Positions 51,550-60,812 of a stretch of DNA of 64,000 nt are shown here, piece after piece. The stretch spans positions 1 to 64,000 of the forward strand of contig CALWXL010000001.1 of assembly GCA_944385485.1 (NCBI GenBank). Reading direction: 5' to 3'. Source of the DNA: an uncultured Oscillospiraceae bacterium. Its GTDB lineage: Bacteria; Bacillota; Clostridia; Oscillospirales; Oscillospiraceae. The translations under genes were made by a program, and so were the position numbers. The notes beneath the pieces were generated by a model. That model saw only the letters and a list, made by a program, of their open reading frames with translations. It was not told the DNA's origin and made no database searches. Numbering within the stretch: position 1 is the stretch's first letter; the number at the start of each line of letters is the position of its first letter.

Positions 51550-52626
51550 TTAGATATTATCCCGTATGATCTGTCCCATCTGGCGCGTACCCACAACGGC
51601 CTCACCAGGCTTGGCAATGTCAGCAGTACGCCAACCATCTGCCAGAGCCTTGTCCACAGCCTGCTCCACCGCGTCCGCCTCCGCAGACAGCTGGAAGGAG
51701 TAGCGCAGCATCATGGCCACAGATAGGATGGTGGCAATGGGATTTGCCTTGTCCTGTCCGGCAATGTCGGGGGCAGAGCCATGAATGGGCTCATAGAGGG
51801 CCGGAGCGGTATCACCCATGGATGCAGAGGGCAACAGGCCGATGGACCCGGTGATCATGGAGGCCTCGTCAGAGAGGATGTCTCCGAACATGTTCTCCGT
51901 CACCACCACGTCAAATTGACCGGGATCACGCACCAGCTGCATGGCGCAGTTGTCCACCAGCACATCCTCGTAGGTCACATCGGGGTATTCCGCAGCCAGG
52001 CGGTGCATCACCGACCGCCACAGGCGGCTGGTCTCCAGCACGTTGGCCTTGTCTACGCTGGACACCTTGTTCCGTCTCAGCCGGGCCATTTCAAAGGCGC
52101 GGCGTCCAATGCGCTCAATCTCCATCTCAGAATACGCCATCAAATCGGTACACTCCACACCCCGGTCCGGCGTGTCGTAACGATCCCGCTTACCAAAGTA
52201 CACGCCGCCTGTGAGCTCTCGTACCATCATCAGGTCAATGCCCTTTTCGGCAGTCTCCTTCTTCAGCGGACAGGCCTCAGCCAAAGCCGGGCGCAGAGCG
52301 GCAGGACGGAGATTGGCGTACAGGCCCAAGTCCTTGCGGATGGCCAGCAAAGCCGTTTCAGGCCGCTGCTCAGCGGGTTTATCGCTGCCCCACTTGGGGC
52401 CGCCCACAGCGCCCAACAACACCGCATCACAGCTCTTACACACCTCAGCCGTACCGTCGGGGTAACTCTTACCCACCGCATCGGTGGCGCAGCCACCCAG
52501 CAGCACGTCCACGTAGGTGAAGGAATGGCCAAACTTCTCCCCCACCTTGTCCAGAACACCTACGGCTTCGTTGACAATCTCGGGGCCGATCCCGTCCCCT
52601 CGAATGAGAGCAATTTTGTAATTCAT
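51550..52626 (-). CDS. leuB: 3-isopropylmalate dehydrogenase
   Basis: A 358-residue NAD-dependent decarboxylating dehydrogenase of leucine synthesis. Marks: [48 protein letters not shown] and the nucleotide-binding [15 protein letters not shown]. The start overlaps the leuD stop (ATGA). Last gene of leuCDB. Confidence 0.96.
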   Translation of the reverse strand: MNYKIALIRGDGIGPEIVNEAVGVLDKVGEKFGHSFTYVDVLLGGCATDAVGKSYPDGTAEVCKSCDAVLLGAVGGPKWGSDKPAEQRPETALLAIRKDLGLYANLRPAALRPALAEACPLKKETAEKGIDLMMVRELTGGVYFGKRDRYDTPDRGVECTDLMAYSEMEIERIGRRAFEMARLRRNKVSSVDKANVLETSRLWRSVMHRLAAEYPDVTYEDVLVDNCAMQLVRDPGQFDVVVTENMFGDILSDEASMITGSIGLLPSASMGDTAPALYEPIHGSAPDIAGQDKANPIATILSVAMMLRYSFQLSAEADAVEQAVDKALADGWRTADIAKPGEAVVGTRQMGQIIRDNI

Positions 52627-53108
52627 TTTGCAATCCCCCTTGCTTTCAGAGAGTGGAGCAGACCGCCGTTTTCAATGATGCCGTTGACAAAGGCGGGGAA
52701 CGGCGCAGCCTGGAAGGTCGCCCCGGTGGTCTGGTTTTCAATGACTCCCGTGGCAAAATCTACAGTGACCTGGTCGCCGGGGGAAATGCCATCCACGGCT
52801 TCGGGGCACTCCATAATGGGGAATCCGATGTTGATGGCGTTGCGGTAGAAAATACGAGCAAAGCTCTTGGCAATCACGCACTTGACACCGCAGGCCTTAA
52901 TGGACAGAGGAGCGTGTTCCCGGGAGGAGCCGCAGCCGAAGTTACTTCCCCCCACCACGATATCTCCAGGCTGCACAGAGGAGGCGAAGTCAGCATCGAT
53001 GTCCTCCATACAGTGGGAGGCCAAGGACTTCTCATCGGGAGCATTTAAGTAGCGGGCTGGGATAATGACATCGGTATCCACGTTGTCGCCGTATTTATAA
53101 ATCTTCAT
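52623..53108 (-). CDS. leuD: 3-isopropylmalate dehydratase small subunit
   Basis: A 161-residue swivelling domain (aconitase family) with [14 protein letters not shown] and [15 protein letters not shown]. It pairs with LeuC to isomerise 2- to 3-isopropylmalate. GGGAGGG before the ATG; 15 bases after leuC. Confidence 0.96.
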   Translation of the reverse strand: MKIYKYGDNVDTDVIIPARYLNAPDEKSLASHCMEDIDADFASSVQPGDIVVGGSNFGCGSSREHAPLSIKACGVKCVIAKSFARIFYRNAINIGFPIMECPEAVDGISPGDQVTVDFATGVIENQTTGATFQAAPFPAFVNGIIENGGLLHSLKARGIAK

Positions 53109-53123
53109 TTTCTCATCCCTCCC

Positions 53124-54383
53124 TTAGATGGTAGCGGGGTCCGTGACCACGCCAGTGATGGCAGAAGCCGCTGCCACAGCAGGGCTTGCCAAAATAATCA
53201 TGGAACTGGTGGGACCCATACGGCCCACAAAGTTGCGGTTGGTGGTGGCAATGGCCCACTCGTTGTCGCTGAGTACTCCCATATGTCCGCCTAAACAGGG
53301 ACCACAGGTGGGAGTGGATACTGCAGCTCCTGCCTGGATGAAATCGGCAATGAGCCCTTCCTCCATGGCCTGGAGATAAATCTGCTGGGTGGCAGGAATG
53401 ACAATGCAACGCACCCCGTCGGCCACCTTTTTGCCCCGGAGAATGGCAGCGGCCTCCCGCAGGTCTATCAGTCGGCCATTGGTACAAGAGCCGATGACCA
53501 CCTGCTGAATGGGCTTGCCCGCCACTTCATCCACAGGCTTGGTGTTGGAAGGCAAATGGGGCAAGGCCACGGTGGGGCGCAGCGTGGACAGGTCAATCTC
53601 CACGGTACGGGCATAGACAGCGTCCCCGTCTGCCTCAAAAGCAGTCCACGCCCGCTCCACACGTCCGTTCAGGTAGGCGATGGTCTTCTCATCCACAGGG
53701 AAGATCCCGTTTTTTGCACCCGCCTCAATGGCCATGTTGCAAATGGTAAAGCGGTCGTCCATCTCCAGAGCGGACACCCCGTCCCCGCAGAACTCCAGCG
53801 ACTGGTACAGGGCTCCATCCACGCCAATCAGGCCGATGAGATGGAGTACCACGTCCTTACCGCTGACATAGGGGGAGAGTTGGCCGGTGAGCTTGACCCG
53901 GATGGCCTGAGGCACCTTGAACCAGGCCAGACCGGTAGCCATACCGGCAGCCATATCTGTGGACCCTACTCCGGTGGAGAAAGCGCCTAGGGCGCCGTAG
54001 GTACAGGTGTGGGAGTCTGCACCAATGATTACCTCGCCGGGAGCAGCCAAGCCCTTCTCTGGAATGAGGGCGTGCTCAATCCCCATCTGGCCCACATCAT
54101 AAAAATGGGTAATCTGGTGCTTATGGGCAAAGTCCCGGCAGATGGCGCACAGCTGGGCAGACTTGATATCCTTACAAGGGGTAGAGTGATCCAGTACAAT
54201 GGCGATCTTCTCCTTGTCAAATACCGTGGACAGCCCCGCCTTTTCAAATTCCTTGATGGCCACTGGAGTGGTAATGTCGTTCCCCAGCACCAGATCCAAC
54301 TTTCCTTCCATCAGTTGCCCGGCCTGTACCTGGCTGAGACCAGCGGCCCGAGCCAAAATCTTCTGCGTCATGGTCATACCCAT
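53124..54383 (-). CDS. leuC: 3-isopropylmalate dehydratase large subunit
   Basis: A 419-residue Fe-S dehydratase subunit. The cluster cysteines are in GSCTNGR and [32 protein letters not shown] is intact. The ATG at 54383 is 6 bases after GAGGAGGTG; the frame stays open upstream across the promoter region and is not used. It heads the leuCDB operon, divergent from a Crp/Fnr gene. Confidence 0.95.
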   Translation of the reverse strand: MGMTMTQKILARAAGLSQVQAGQLMEGKLDLVLGNDITTPVAIKEFEKAGLSTVFDKEKIAIVLDHSTPCKDIKSAQLCAICRDFAHKHQITHFYDVGQMGIEHALIPEKGLAAPGEVIIGADSHTCTYGALGAFSTGVGSTDMAAGMATGLAWFKVPQAIRVKLTGQLSPYVSGKDVVLHLIGLIGVDGALYQSLEFCGDGVSALEMDDRFTICNMAIEAGAKNGIFPVDEKTIAYLNGRVERAWTAFEADGDAVYARTVEIDLSTLRPTVALPHLPSNTKPVDEVAGKPIQQVVIGSCTNGRLIDLREAAAILRGKKVADGVRCIVIPATQQIYLQAMEEGLIADFIQAGAAVSTPTCGPCLGGHMGVLSDNEWAIATTNRNFVGRMGPTSSMIILASPAVAAASAITGVVTDPATI

Positions 54384-54439
54384 GAGACGCACCTCCTCGT
54401 TTCTCAGGTTGTTGTGTGGATTCATTATGCCAAACCCAC

Positions 54440-54468
54440 TGGAAAAAGAATGTAACATATGATACAAT
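54440..54468 (+). promoter_or_regulatory. Promoter of the leu-linked Crp/Fnr gene
   Basis: TGGAAA, 17 bases, TACAAT, 25 bases before the ATG at 54493. Confidence 0.55.
54451..54466. promoter_or_regulatory. Near-palindromic operator between leuC and the Crp/Fnr gene
   Basis: TGTAACATATGATACA is a 16-base dyad with one mismatched pair. It overlaps the -10 of the plus-strand regulator gene and sits just upstream of the leuC promoter region, so the encoded Crp/Fnr protein could repress itself and act on leuCDB. Confidence 0.5.
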
Positions 54469-54492
54469 CCTAAGAAGATTGGAGGGACCGGC

Positions 54493-55098
54493 ATGGCACA
54501 GTGGGATATCTTCGCCCAGGGGCAGACACCGAAGCTTTATACCAAGGGTCAGATGATTTACTTACAGAGAGAACACCCTCACCACTTTTATTACCTGGTA
54601 TCTGGCTCCGCTCGCAGCTTTCTCAGCAACCCTGATGGGGACGAACGGATCTTAACCATACACCGCAGCGGAGACTTGATGGGGGAGGCATCCTTTTTCG
54701 ACCAGTACCCCCGGGTCAGCTCTGCCATGGCTTTGGAGGACAGCTTGGTGATATCCATTGACCAGCATCGGCTGGATCAAATCTTCATGGAGCATCCCCA
54801 ATTGGCTCAGCCCATGCTGCGCTATCTGGCTCGCACGGTGCGGCTGCTCTCCGACCATGTAGATATCGCCTCTCTCCCGGCCATTGGGCGGGTAGCCAGG
54901 TATCTACTCCATTTGCCCCGGAACACGGATAATTGTGTGGTATGTACCCATGAGAGCATCGGTCAGGCCATTGGCATGAGTCGCATCACGGTCAGCCGAG
55001 CAATCAAACAACTGGTACGGCAGGGTGCCGTTGAGACGGGCTATGGTATGGTACGAATTTTGGATGAACGTCTACTCCAGACGTTACAGAATCGATGA
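54493..55098 (+). CDS. Crp/Fnr-family transcriptional regulator (divergent from leuCDB)
   Basis: A 201-residue regulator with a cNMP-binding-like barrel (residues 5-110, including [17 protein letters not shown] and [15 protein letters not shown]) and a winged-helix domain ([21 protein letters not shown]). No Fnr-type N-terminal cysteine cluster. GGAGGG before the ATG. The shared intergenic region with leuCDB and the dyad there make it a candidate local regulator. Confidence 0.88.
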   Translation: MAQWDIFAQGQTPKLYTKGQMIYLQREHPHHFYYLVSGSARSFLSNPDGDERILTIHRSGDLMGEASFFDQYPRVSSAMALEDSLVISIDQHRLDQIFMEHPQLAQPMLRYLARTVRLLSDHVDIASLPAIGRVARYLLHLPRNTDNCVVCTHESIGQAIGMSRITVSRAIKQLVRQGAVETGYGMVRILDERLLQTLQNR

Positions 55099-55148
55099 AA
55101 TGGAAGGGGCGGAAAGCTATAATAGCTTCCCGCCCCTTCCATTTCATT
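55098..55148. terminator. Bidirectional terminator
   Basis: AAATGGAAGGGGCGG and CCGCCCCTTCCATTT form a 15-bp stem around an inner AAGCTATAATAGCTT stem, between the Crp/Fnr gene and the convergent anti-sigma gene. Confidence 0.85.
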
Positions 55149-55149
55149 T

Positions 55150-55944
55150 CTAATTTGCTTCATTATAGTAAACATACTCACCCAATTCTGGGTCAAAATA
55201 GTATCCTCGATAGTCTTGCCATAAGTATTCACTCCACATGGCTAGAACATTCAACTCTGGAACTTCCGTCGCAGTTGAGTAGGAATGCACACCGCCGTTG
55301 GTAACATCTATGTCCATCTTGGTTTTGATTCCTTCACACTCCAGTAAAAAACTGAGTCGATAAATAGTCCCTCCGCTAAATGTAGCCCCTCCTACGCTTA
55401 CACCGAGGTACTGCACAGAATCGATTCCACCAGCCTGCTCCACGTTCTCTGCCAACTCCAGGAACTTGGCTAGTGCATCTGCTTCAAAGTTCTCCATCTC
55501 TTCTTCTGTGAAGCTGTGCTCCAGCCAGTCTGCCTTCTTATACTCTAGATCCCAATATTGAAATGCTTTCTCATAATTTCCTGCTTCCATGTAGTGGGCA
55601 AACCGATTTCCAATATACAACTCGCGAAGATTGGTAAAGCTCGGCCCAACTCCTTTGTATTGCCCCCATCCCAAATATCCGATGGGAATGAGCAGGAGAA
55701 TGACTATGATAGATGCAATCCAACGGTTGCGAATTTTTTTGAAACTCTTGGCTGTGGCTTTCTTCTCTTGTTCTGGCTCCACCACCACCTCCGACTCATC
55801 CAGCTGCTGGACAGCAGCGTACTGCTTGCCACAATTCTTGCACTGCTTCAGATGTTCTTCAATGGCATCTCGGGTGGCCTGACTGCACAGGTCATCCTCG
55901 TATAGCGGCAACAAATCCTGTACGATATTGCATGGCAGTTTCAT
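55150..55944 (-). CDS. Zinc-finger anti-sigma factor with extracytoplasmic domain
   Basis: A 264-residue membrane protein. The N-terminal zinc-binding anti-sigma domain (MKLPCNIVQDLLPLYEDDLCS, then HLKQCKNCG) faces the cytoplasm. One membrane helix lies at about residues 74-92, followed by a large outer domain with no recognised family. It starts by overlapping the sigma gene stop (ATGA), the usual arrangement for a partner pair. AGGAGGTG before the ATG at 55944. Confidence 0.82.
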   Translation of the reverse strand: MKLPCNIVQDLLPLYEDDLCSQATRDAIEEHLKQCKNCGKQYAAVQQLDESEVVVEPEQEKKATAKSFKKIRNRWIASIIVILLLIPIGYLGWGQYKGVGPSFTNLRELYIGNRFAHYMEAGNYEKAFQYWDLEYKKADWLEHSFTEEEMENFEADALAKFLELAENVEQAGGIDSVQYLGVSVGGATFSGGTIYRLSFLLECEGIKTKMDIDVTNGGVHSYSTATEVPELNVLAMWSEYLWQDYRGYYFDPELGEYVYYNEAN

Positions 55945-56429
55945 TTTAACACCTCCTGAATAATCTGCTGTTTGGCCCGATAATAGGTCACTCTGGCCCA
56001 TGCCTCGGTCTTCTCGTATAGTTCTGCAATCTCTTTCAACTTGATATCTCCATATGTGTGGAGGATAAAGACATCCTTATATGGGTCGCTGAGCCGCAGC
56101 ATTGCTTTTCGCACCAGTATGTGCTCTTCTCTGGCAATCGCTTGCTCCTCCGGTGTTGGTTGATTGGAAGCCATCACCGCCACCTCCTCCATGGGGCACA
56201 TGGTATGGTTTTTGTATTTTGTGCACTCTTTCAGCCAGGCATTTTTCCCGATCTGGCACAGCCAGGTGTATAGGCTGCTCTTGCCTTCAAACCGATCAAT
56301 ATGTAACAGCGCTTTGTAAAACACTTCCTGTAACAGATCTTCTGCCATGGTCTCATTGCGTGTCAAGGAGAGGAGAAACCGGTATACAGGTTTGCTGTAT
56401 GACTCATAGATTTTTTGAAATTCCGACAT
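55941..56429 (-). CDS. ECF RNA polymerase sigma factor
   Basis: A 162-residue ECF sigma factor with region 2 (YRFLLSLTRNETMAEDLLQEVFYKAL, SSLYTWLCQIGKNAWL) and region 4 (LSDPYKDVFILHTYGDIKLKEIAELY). It is coupled to its anti-sigma gene. Its stimulus is unknown; the large outer domain of the partner suggests an envelope signal. GAGAGG before the ATG. Confidence 0.92.
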   Translation of the reverse strand: MSEFQKIYESYSKPVYRFLLSLTRNETMAEDLLQEVFYKALLHIDRFEGKSSLYTWLCQIGKNAWLKECTKYKNHTMCPMEEVAVMASNQPTPEEQAIAREEHILVRKAMLRLSDPYKDVFILHTYGDIKLKEIAELYEKTEAWARVTYYRAKQQIIQEVLK

Positions 56430-56571
56430 AGCAACCTCTCACCCCCCTTTTTCTCTCTCCATTGTATCAGATCACTCCTAATCCCGCCACATGACTGTCT
56501 ACACCTCCCATATTGCTTGTCTCTGCATGTTGGTTTCTGCCTATTAGATCTTCTACCAGACAAAACGTTAC

Positions 56572-56614
56572 AAAAAAAGATGTGCCACAGAACAATAATT
56601 CTGCGACACATCTT
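56572..56614 (-). terminator. Terminator after spoIVA
   Basis: AAGATGTG and CACATCTT with inner CAGAA/TTCTG form a long stem with two mismatches, followed on the minus strand by seven T, 5 bases after the spoIVA stop. Confidence 0.8.
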
Positions 56615-56618
56615 CCCA

Positions 56619-58097
56619 TTATAGAATGATACAAATGAGGCCCCCGGACCCTTCGTTGATGATCCGTTGCAGGGTGTCCCGCAACTTCTCCCGGGCATCC
56701 TCCGGCATCCGTTTGAGCTTGGCCTGCAAATCCTCACCCACTAACTCGTGGAAGGAGCGTCCAAACATATTGGAGTCCCATATTTTCCCGGTGTCCCCCT
56801 CGAATTGGCGCAGAAGGAAGTCCACCATCTCCTCAGACTGCTTCTCCGTACCCATGATGGGGGACACCTCGGTTTTGATATCCGCCCGCATCATATGGAT
56901 GGAGGGAGCAGAGGCTTTGAGCCGAACCCCGTAACGCCCCCCTTGTTTGACAATCTCCGGCTCCTCCAGGGTCATTTCCTGGGGGTCAGGCATGACAATG
57001 CCATAGCCCGTCTCCTCCACTTGGACCAGGGCCTGCTCCACCTTCTCATACTTTCGTTTCATGGAGGCCATCTGCACCAGCTGCTCAATGAGGTCCCCGT
57101 CGTCGTGGATCTCCAGACCACAGCGCTGGGACACCGTCTCATAGAACAGGCTGCGAGGCAGTTCCAACACTGCTGTTACCACGCCGCTCCCCATGTCCAT
57201 GCGGGTGATCCGGGCCGAAGCGATCTCATCTCGCTGGTCCAACGCATCCACCGCCTGCTCAGTATCTCGCAGCCGTTCCAGTTCCCCAGCCTCTTGGCGA
57301 ATCATTCCGTAGAGCTGGCTTTTGATGGGGTGATCAAAAGGCAGTACATCCACCCAAGAGGGCAAATACAGTTCCAACTGCTTCATGGGGAATTCGTGGA
57401 GCACACCGCTTAAAATGGCCTCCACCGTCTCCTCGTCCAGCGTCAGGCAGTTGACTGCCAGACAAGTGACCTGATACTGCTGGGCAATGTCCGCCTGAAT
57501 GGCCTGGGCCCGATCGCTGTACGGCTGGGCAGAGTTGAGCAGTACTACAAAGGGCTTCCCCATGGCTTTGAGCTCCTGAATGACCCGCTCCTCAGCCTCC
57601 AGGTAGTCCTCTCGTGGAATGTCAGAGATGGTGCCGTCGGTGGTGACGACAATTCCAATGGTGGAGTGGTCAGTGATGACTTTCTGAGTCCCCAACTCCG
57701 CGGCCTGGGTCATGGGAATCTCATGATCCATCCAAGGGGTGGTCACCATACGGGGCTGATCCCCGTCCATCTGACCCAGAGCCCCGGGCACCATGTAGCC
57801 CACGCAGTCAATGAGGCGCACCGAAAATGAGCTGCCGTCGTCCATGGACAAACTCACCGCATCCTCGGGGACGAACTTGGGTTCTGCCGTCATGACCACC
57901 CGGCCCGAACCACTCTGGGGCAATTCATCCCGGGCCCGATCCCGCAGGTAAGTATTTTGAATCTCCGGCAACACCATGGTCTCCATAAACCGCTTGATAA
58001 AGGTGGACTTCCCCGTGCGGACCGGGCCCACCACGCCGATGTAGATATCCCCCTGGGTCCGCTGGGCGATATCCTCATACAGTTTGTTGTGATCCAA
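56619..58097 (-). CDS. spoIVA: Stage IV sporulation protein A (spore coat ATPase)
   Basis: A 492-residue cytoskeletal ATPase that polymerises on the forespore surface as the basement of the coat. The Walker A motif GPVRTGKST lies near residue 24, the Walker B-like and TRAFAC-type sensor segments follow (IDCVGYMVPGA, TTDGTISDIPRE), and the C-terminus GLICIIL is the one that contacts SpoVM. Full length. TTG start after GGAGGAGG. It has its own sigma-E-type promoter and lies directly downstream of sipL. Confidence 0.96.
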   Translation of the reverse strand: MDHNKLYEDIAQRTQGDIYIGVVGPVRTGKSTFIKRFMETMVLPEIQNTYLRDRARDELPQSGSGRVVMTAEPKFVPEDAVSLSMDDGSSFSVRLIDCVGYMVPGALGQMDGDQPRMVTTPWMDHEIPMTQAAELGTQKVITDHSTIGIVVTTDGTISDIPREDYLEAEERVIQELKAMGKPFVVLLNSAQPYSDRAQAIQADIAQQYQVTCLAVNCLTLDEETVEAILSGVLHEFPMKQLELYLPSWVDVLPFDHPIKSQLYGMIRQEAGELERLRDTEQAVDALDQRDEIASARITRMDMGSGVVTAVLELPRSLFYETVSQRCGLEIHDDGDLIEQLVQMASMKRKYEKVEQALVQVEETGYGIVMPDPQEMTLEEPEIVKQGGRYGVRLKASAPSIHMMRADIKTEVSPIMGTEKQSEEMVDFLLRQFEGDTGKIWDSNMFGRSFHELVGEDLQAKLKRMPEDAREKLRDTLQRIINEGSGGLICIIL

Positions 58098-58128
58098 TGC
58101 AACTCCTCCTCCCGCAAGTTCTCTACAT

Positions 58129-58158
58129 ATGTATGGGGATAAGCTGTATAATATACCA
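58129..58158 (-). promoter_or_regulatory. Sigma-E-type promoter of spoIVA
   Basis: On the minus strand: GGTATATT, 14 bases, CATACATA, close to the mother-cell sigma-E consensus (ATATT and CATACAnT), 32 bases before the TTG. Confidence 0.75.
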
Positions 58159-58163
58159 CATCA

Positions 58164-58199
58164 AAAAACCGACCGGAGAAAACTCCGATCGGTTTTTTC
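58164..58199. terminator. Terminator between sipL and spoIVA
   Basis: AAAAAACCGATCGGAG pairs with CTCCGGTCGGTTTTTT (one mismatch) around four bases, just after the sipL stop and before the spoIVA promoter. Confidence 0.9.
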
Positions 58200-58200
58200 C

Positions 58201-59715
58201 TTATACCCGTTTGGTGGGAATGAGGAGAACCATACTCTGAGGCACGGTTTCCGAGGCCAGCTCATTGGCGGTGCAGATGTCCTGGATGGTTGCACCGCAG
58301 GCTTTGGCCACATCCCAAAGCTGCTCTCCGGCATCCACCCGGCGAATGACCAGAGAAGGACGGCTGCACGGGCCATCATAGTTCCCCGCAGAGGCCACAG
58401 AGTTGACGCACAGCAACTCCTCCTCCTTGGTGGTCAACCAGCGGAACTCCAATTCGAACCGCAAATCAATCCCGCCGCTTACCGCCGCAGCGGATACATC
58501 GCCCATGGCCCGACAATGGACCTTCCGCTCACAGCCCTGCGGAACCTGATACGGACAGGTGACCAACACGCTATCGGTGGCTCCCCGCAGCTGGCCTTCC
58601 TCATCCAAATACAGCATATGTACCTGGATCTGGGCGGCCAGTTCACTGCCATGTTCTCCATTGCGCTGAGTTACTTCCTTGACCACAGCAAAGCTGTCCA
58701 GCACCTGCTTGGCCTCCACAGAGGTCTGATAAAAGTGCCGTACACTCTGGCTGGTTCCCCCTGTCTCCGCCAGAGTACACATGGTACAGGGAGCACGCTG
58801 GGCATCCAGGCGACAGCTGACTGAATACACATCAGACAGCAAAGTCACCTCCCGCTCCACACGCACCACAACCTGAGCACAGGCCTCCACCGTCACCTCC
58901 AGCTCTCCATCCCGCAGACGGCAATCCACACTTTTGAGCCGCACATCCACCTGGGAACCCTGATCTCCAGCTTCCTGTTCCATGTCCAACACTTGGGAGA
59001 ACGGGAGTTCGAAGCAGGTGGAAGTGGGGGCATCTCCACACTGGTAGAGCACATACAGCTTCACGGATCCTTTGACCACCAGCTTGCGTCCAATGAGCTT
59101 GCCTTCCATGACATCCAACTGGGGACGGCATAGCATCAGATGTTCAATTTCACCCTTGGATGGGGGCATGCGAATGAGGTCTGAGAAAAGAAACGGTTTT
59201 TCCACCACTCCGGTCACCACGATGTCCCGGGCGGTAAGCAGTCGCTTTTCCAGGCTTCCCTCCGGCCCTCCCTCCACATCACACGTCAGTTCTCTGGTGC
59301 TCAGCTCATAGGCGGTCAGATCTACCACCACCTCTGCCCGCGCCACCACTTTTCTGGGGTTCACCGCCCGAGCATCCGCAAAGGTCACACAGGCGTTGGC
59401 CTGTACGATACTGGTGGGATGGAGGGCCGGGTGATCTTTCATACACTGGAAGGGAATGGCCACGTCCAATGTCTTGGGTTGTGGCTCTCCCTCTGGGATG
59501 TAAAACACCGTGGTCTGGATGGTTCCGGTCAGGCGGACGGTTCCCTCTCCTGCCTCACAGTCCCGTACGTACACCCGGCCCACCGCCGAAACAATCCGTG
59601 CGATATCCGGGTAAGTATCCGGCACAATGCTCTCCAACGTCTCCTCTTGGGTCACCGAGGCGTCCAACACCTCACGATACCCCTCCAACATCACGGGCTG
59701 CAACTCCATATCCAT
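58201..59715 (-). CDS. sipL: SipL-like spore morphogenesis protein (DUF3794 repeats plus LysM)
   Basis: A 504-residue protein with about three DUF3794-type repeats (around residues 25-130, 170-280, 310-430) and a C-terminal LysM domain (VRRVDAGEQLWDVAKACGATIQDIC). This is the layout of C. difficile SipL, which binds SpoIVA through LysM and takes the place of Bacillus SpoVID. Its position between spoVM and spoIVA supports that. The ATG at 59715 lies 6 bases after GGGAGG; two other in-frame ATGs are close by. Confidence 0.9.
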   Translation of the reverse strand: MDMELQPVMLEGYREVLDASVTQEETLESIVPDTYPDIARIVSAVGRVYVRDCEAGEGTVRLTGTIQTTVFYIPEGEPQPKTLDVAIPFQCMKDHPALHPTSIVQANACVTFADARAVNPRKVVARAEVVVDLTAYELSTRELTCDVEGGPEGSLEKRLLTARDIVVTGVVEKPFLFSDLIRMPPSKGEIEHLMLCRPQLDVMEGKLIGRKLVVKGSVKLYVLYQCGDAPTSTCFELPFSQVLDMEQEAGDQGSQVDVRLKSVDCRLRDGELEVTVEACAQVVVRVEREVTLLSDVYSVSCRLDAQRAPCTMCTLAETGGTSQSVRHFYQTSVEAKQVLDSFAVVKEVTQRNGEHGSELAAQIQVHMLYLDEEGQLRGATDSVLVTCPYQVPQGCERKVHCRAMGDVSAAAVSGGIDLRFELEFRWLTTKEEELLCVNSVASAGNYDGPCSRPSLVIRRVDAGEQLWDVAKACGATIQDICTANELASETVPQSMVLLIPTKRV

Positions 59716-59748
59716 AGACATCCTCCCTTTGTCCAACATTCTGAGGTA

Positions 59749-59778
59749 TCTATATGACTGGGAGTGCCGGGATATACC
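59749..59778 (-). promoter_or_regulatory. Sigma-E-type promoter of sipL
   Basis: On the minus strand: GGTATATC, 14 bases, CATATAGA, a slightly weaker version of the spoIVA promoter with identical spacing. It starts right after the spoVM stop. Confidence 0.6.
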
Positions 59779-59779
59779 C

Positions 59780-59854
59780 TCATTCTGAGATGCCGAAAAT
59801 TCGACGCATCAGCCCGCACAGGGCCTTGGGAAATTTCACAACCACAATACGCAT
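59780..59854 (-). CDS. spoVM: SpoVM: 24-residue spore coat anchoring peptide
   Basis: A 24-codon gene for the peptide beginning MRIVVVKFPKALCGL and ending IFGISE, an amphipathic helix with the Pro and Gly positions typical of SpoVM (Bacillus: 26 residues). SpoVM marks the curved forespore membrane and recruits SpoIVA. A strong ribosome site (AGGAGGGG) lies about 9 bases before the ATG, inside a terminator hairpin of rsgA. Synteny with prpC-prkC-rsgA is the same as in Bacillus. Too short for ordinary gene calling. Confidence 0.9.
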   Translation of the reverse strand: MRIVVVKFPKALCGLMRRIFGISE

Positions 59855-59856
59855 CA

Positions 59857-59912
59857 GAAAAAGCCCCTCCTTTCTATGCTGAATTCTAGTACAGCATATG
59901 AAAGAAGGGGCT
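59857..59912 (-). terminator. rsgA terminator that also contains the spoVM ribosome binding site
   Basis: AGCCCCTTCTTTCATATGCTG and its partner form a 20-bp stem with one mismatch and one bulge around 10 bases, followed on the minus strand by TTTTT. The right arm includes AGGAGGGG, the spoVM ribosome site. Confidence 0.85.
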
Positions 59913-59930
59913 GTCTGGTTCCTTGGTTTT

Positions 59931-60809
59931 TTATTTTTCCCACAGAGGACGGGATTTTACTTGTTCATACAGTTTCACGTAACTGTGGTAACGGCTGGGA
60001 GCAATGGCGCCATCGTCCACCGCCTCACGCACGGCGCAGCCCCTCTCCTTCACGTGGGCACAGCCCACAAACCGGCACTGTTCCAGATAAGGCCCGAACT
60101 CCCGGAAGGTACGTTCCAATTCCTCTTTGGGGATCAGTTCCATCTGCTCCACATCAAAAGCGGAAAAGCCAGGCGTATCTGCCACCAGGCCTCCACCCAC
60201 ACGGAACAATTCCACGTGGCGGGTGGTATGGCGGCCACGGCCCAACTTCTCGCTGACCTGTCCTACCTTCAAATCAAACTGAGGGCACAGGGCGTTGAGC
60301 ACGCTGGACTTTCCCACACCGGAATTTCCCGTAAAGGCGGAGATCTTTCCGTTCAAAATCTCCATCAACTGCTCCAATCCTTCCCCGGTATAGGCGCTGA
60401 TGGCAAAGCATTGAAATCCCGCTTGGCGGTACAGCTCTACCATCTCCTGGGACGGCTCTAAATCACATTTGTTGAAGCAGATGATGGGCTCACACCCCTT
60501 GTACTCCGCCAACGAGATCATACGGTCAATGAGAAATGGGTCTGTGATGGGGATCGCCCCGGAGGCCAAAATGACCAACTGGTCCATATTGGCCACCATA
60601 GGGCGCTGAAACTGATTGGACCGCGGCAGAACTTCATCCACCATGCCCGTCCCGTCCTCTGTCATGGTGATTGCCACATGATCACCCACCAGAGGGGTAA
60701 CTTTCTGGTGTCGAAGCTTTCCCCGACCTCGACAGGTCACCGGTTCATGCTCTGCCCCCACATCCACATAATAGAAGCCACTGAGGGCTTTGATGATCGT
60801 ACCCGTCAT
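59931..60809 (-). CDS. rsgA: Ribosome small-subunit-dependent GTPase RsgA
   Basis: A 292-residue circularly permuted GTPase that helps 30S maturation: N-terminal OB fold, then the G domain with G4 FNKCDL before G1 GNSGVGKSS and G3 DTPGFS, and the C-terminal zinc domain (CRFVGCAHVKERGC). It starts 3 bases after the prkC stop. Confidence 0.95.
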   Translation of the reverse strand: MTGTIIKALSGFYYVDVGAEHEPVTCRGRGKLRHQKVTPLVGDHVAITMTEDGTGMVDEVLPRSNQFQRPMVANMDQLVILASGAIPITDPFLIDRMISLAEYKGCEPIICFNKCDLEPSQEMVELYRQAGFQCFAISAYTGEGLEQLMEILNGKISAFTGNSGVGKSSVLNALCPQFDLKVGQVSEKLGRGRHTTRHVELFRVGGGLVADTPGFSAFDVEQMELIPKEELERTFREFGPYLEQCRFVGCAHVKERGCAVREAVDDGAIAPSRYHSYVKLYEQVKSRPLWEK

Positions 60810-60812
60810 ACA

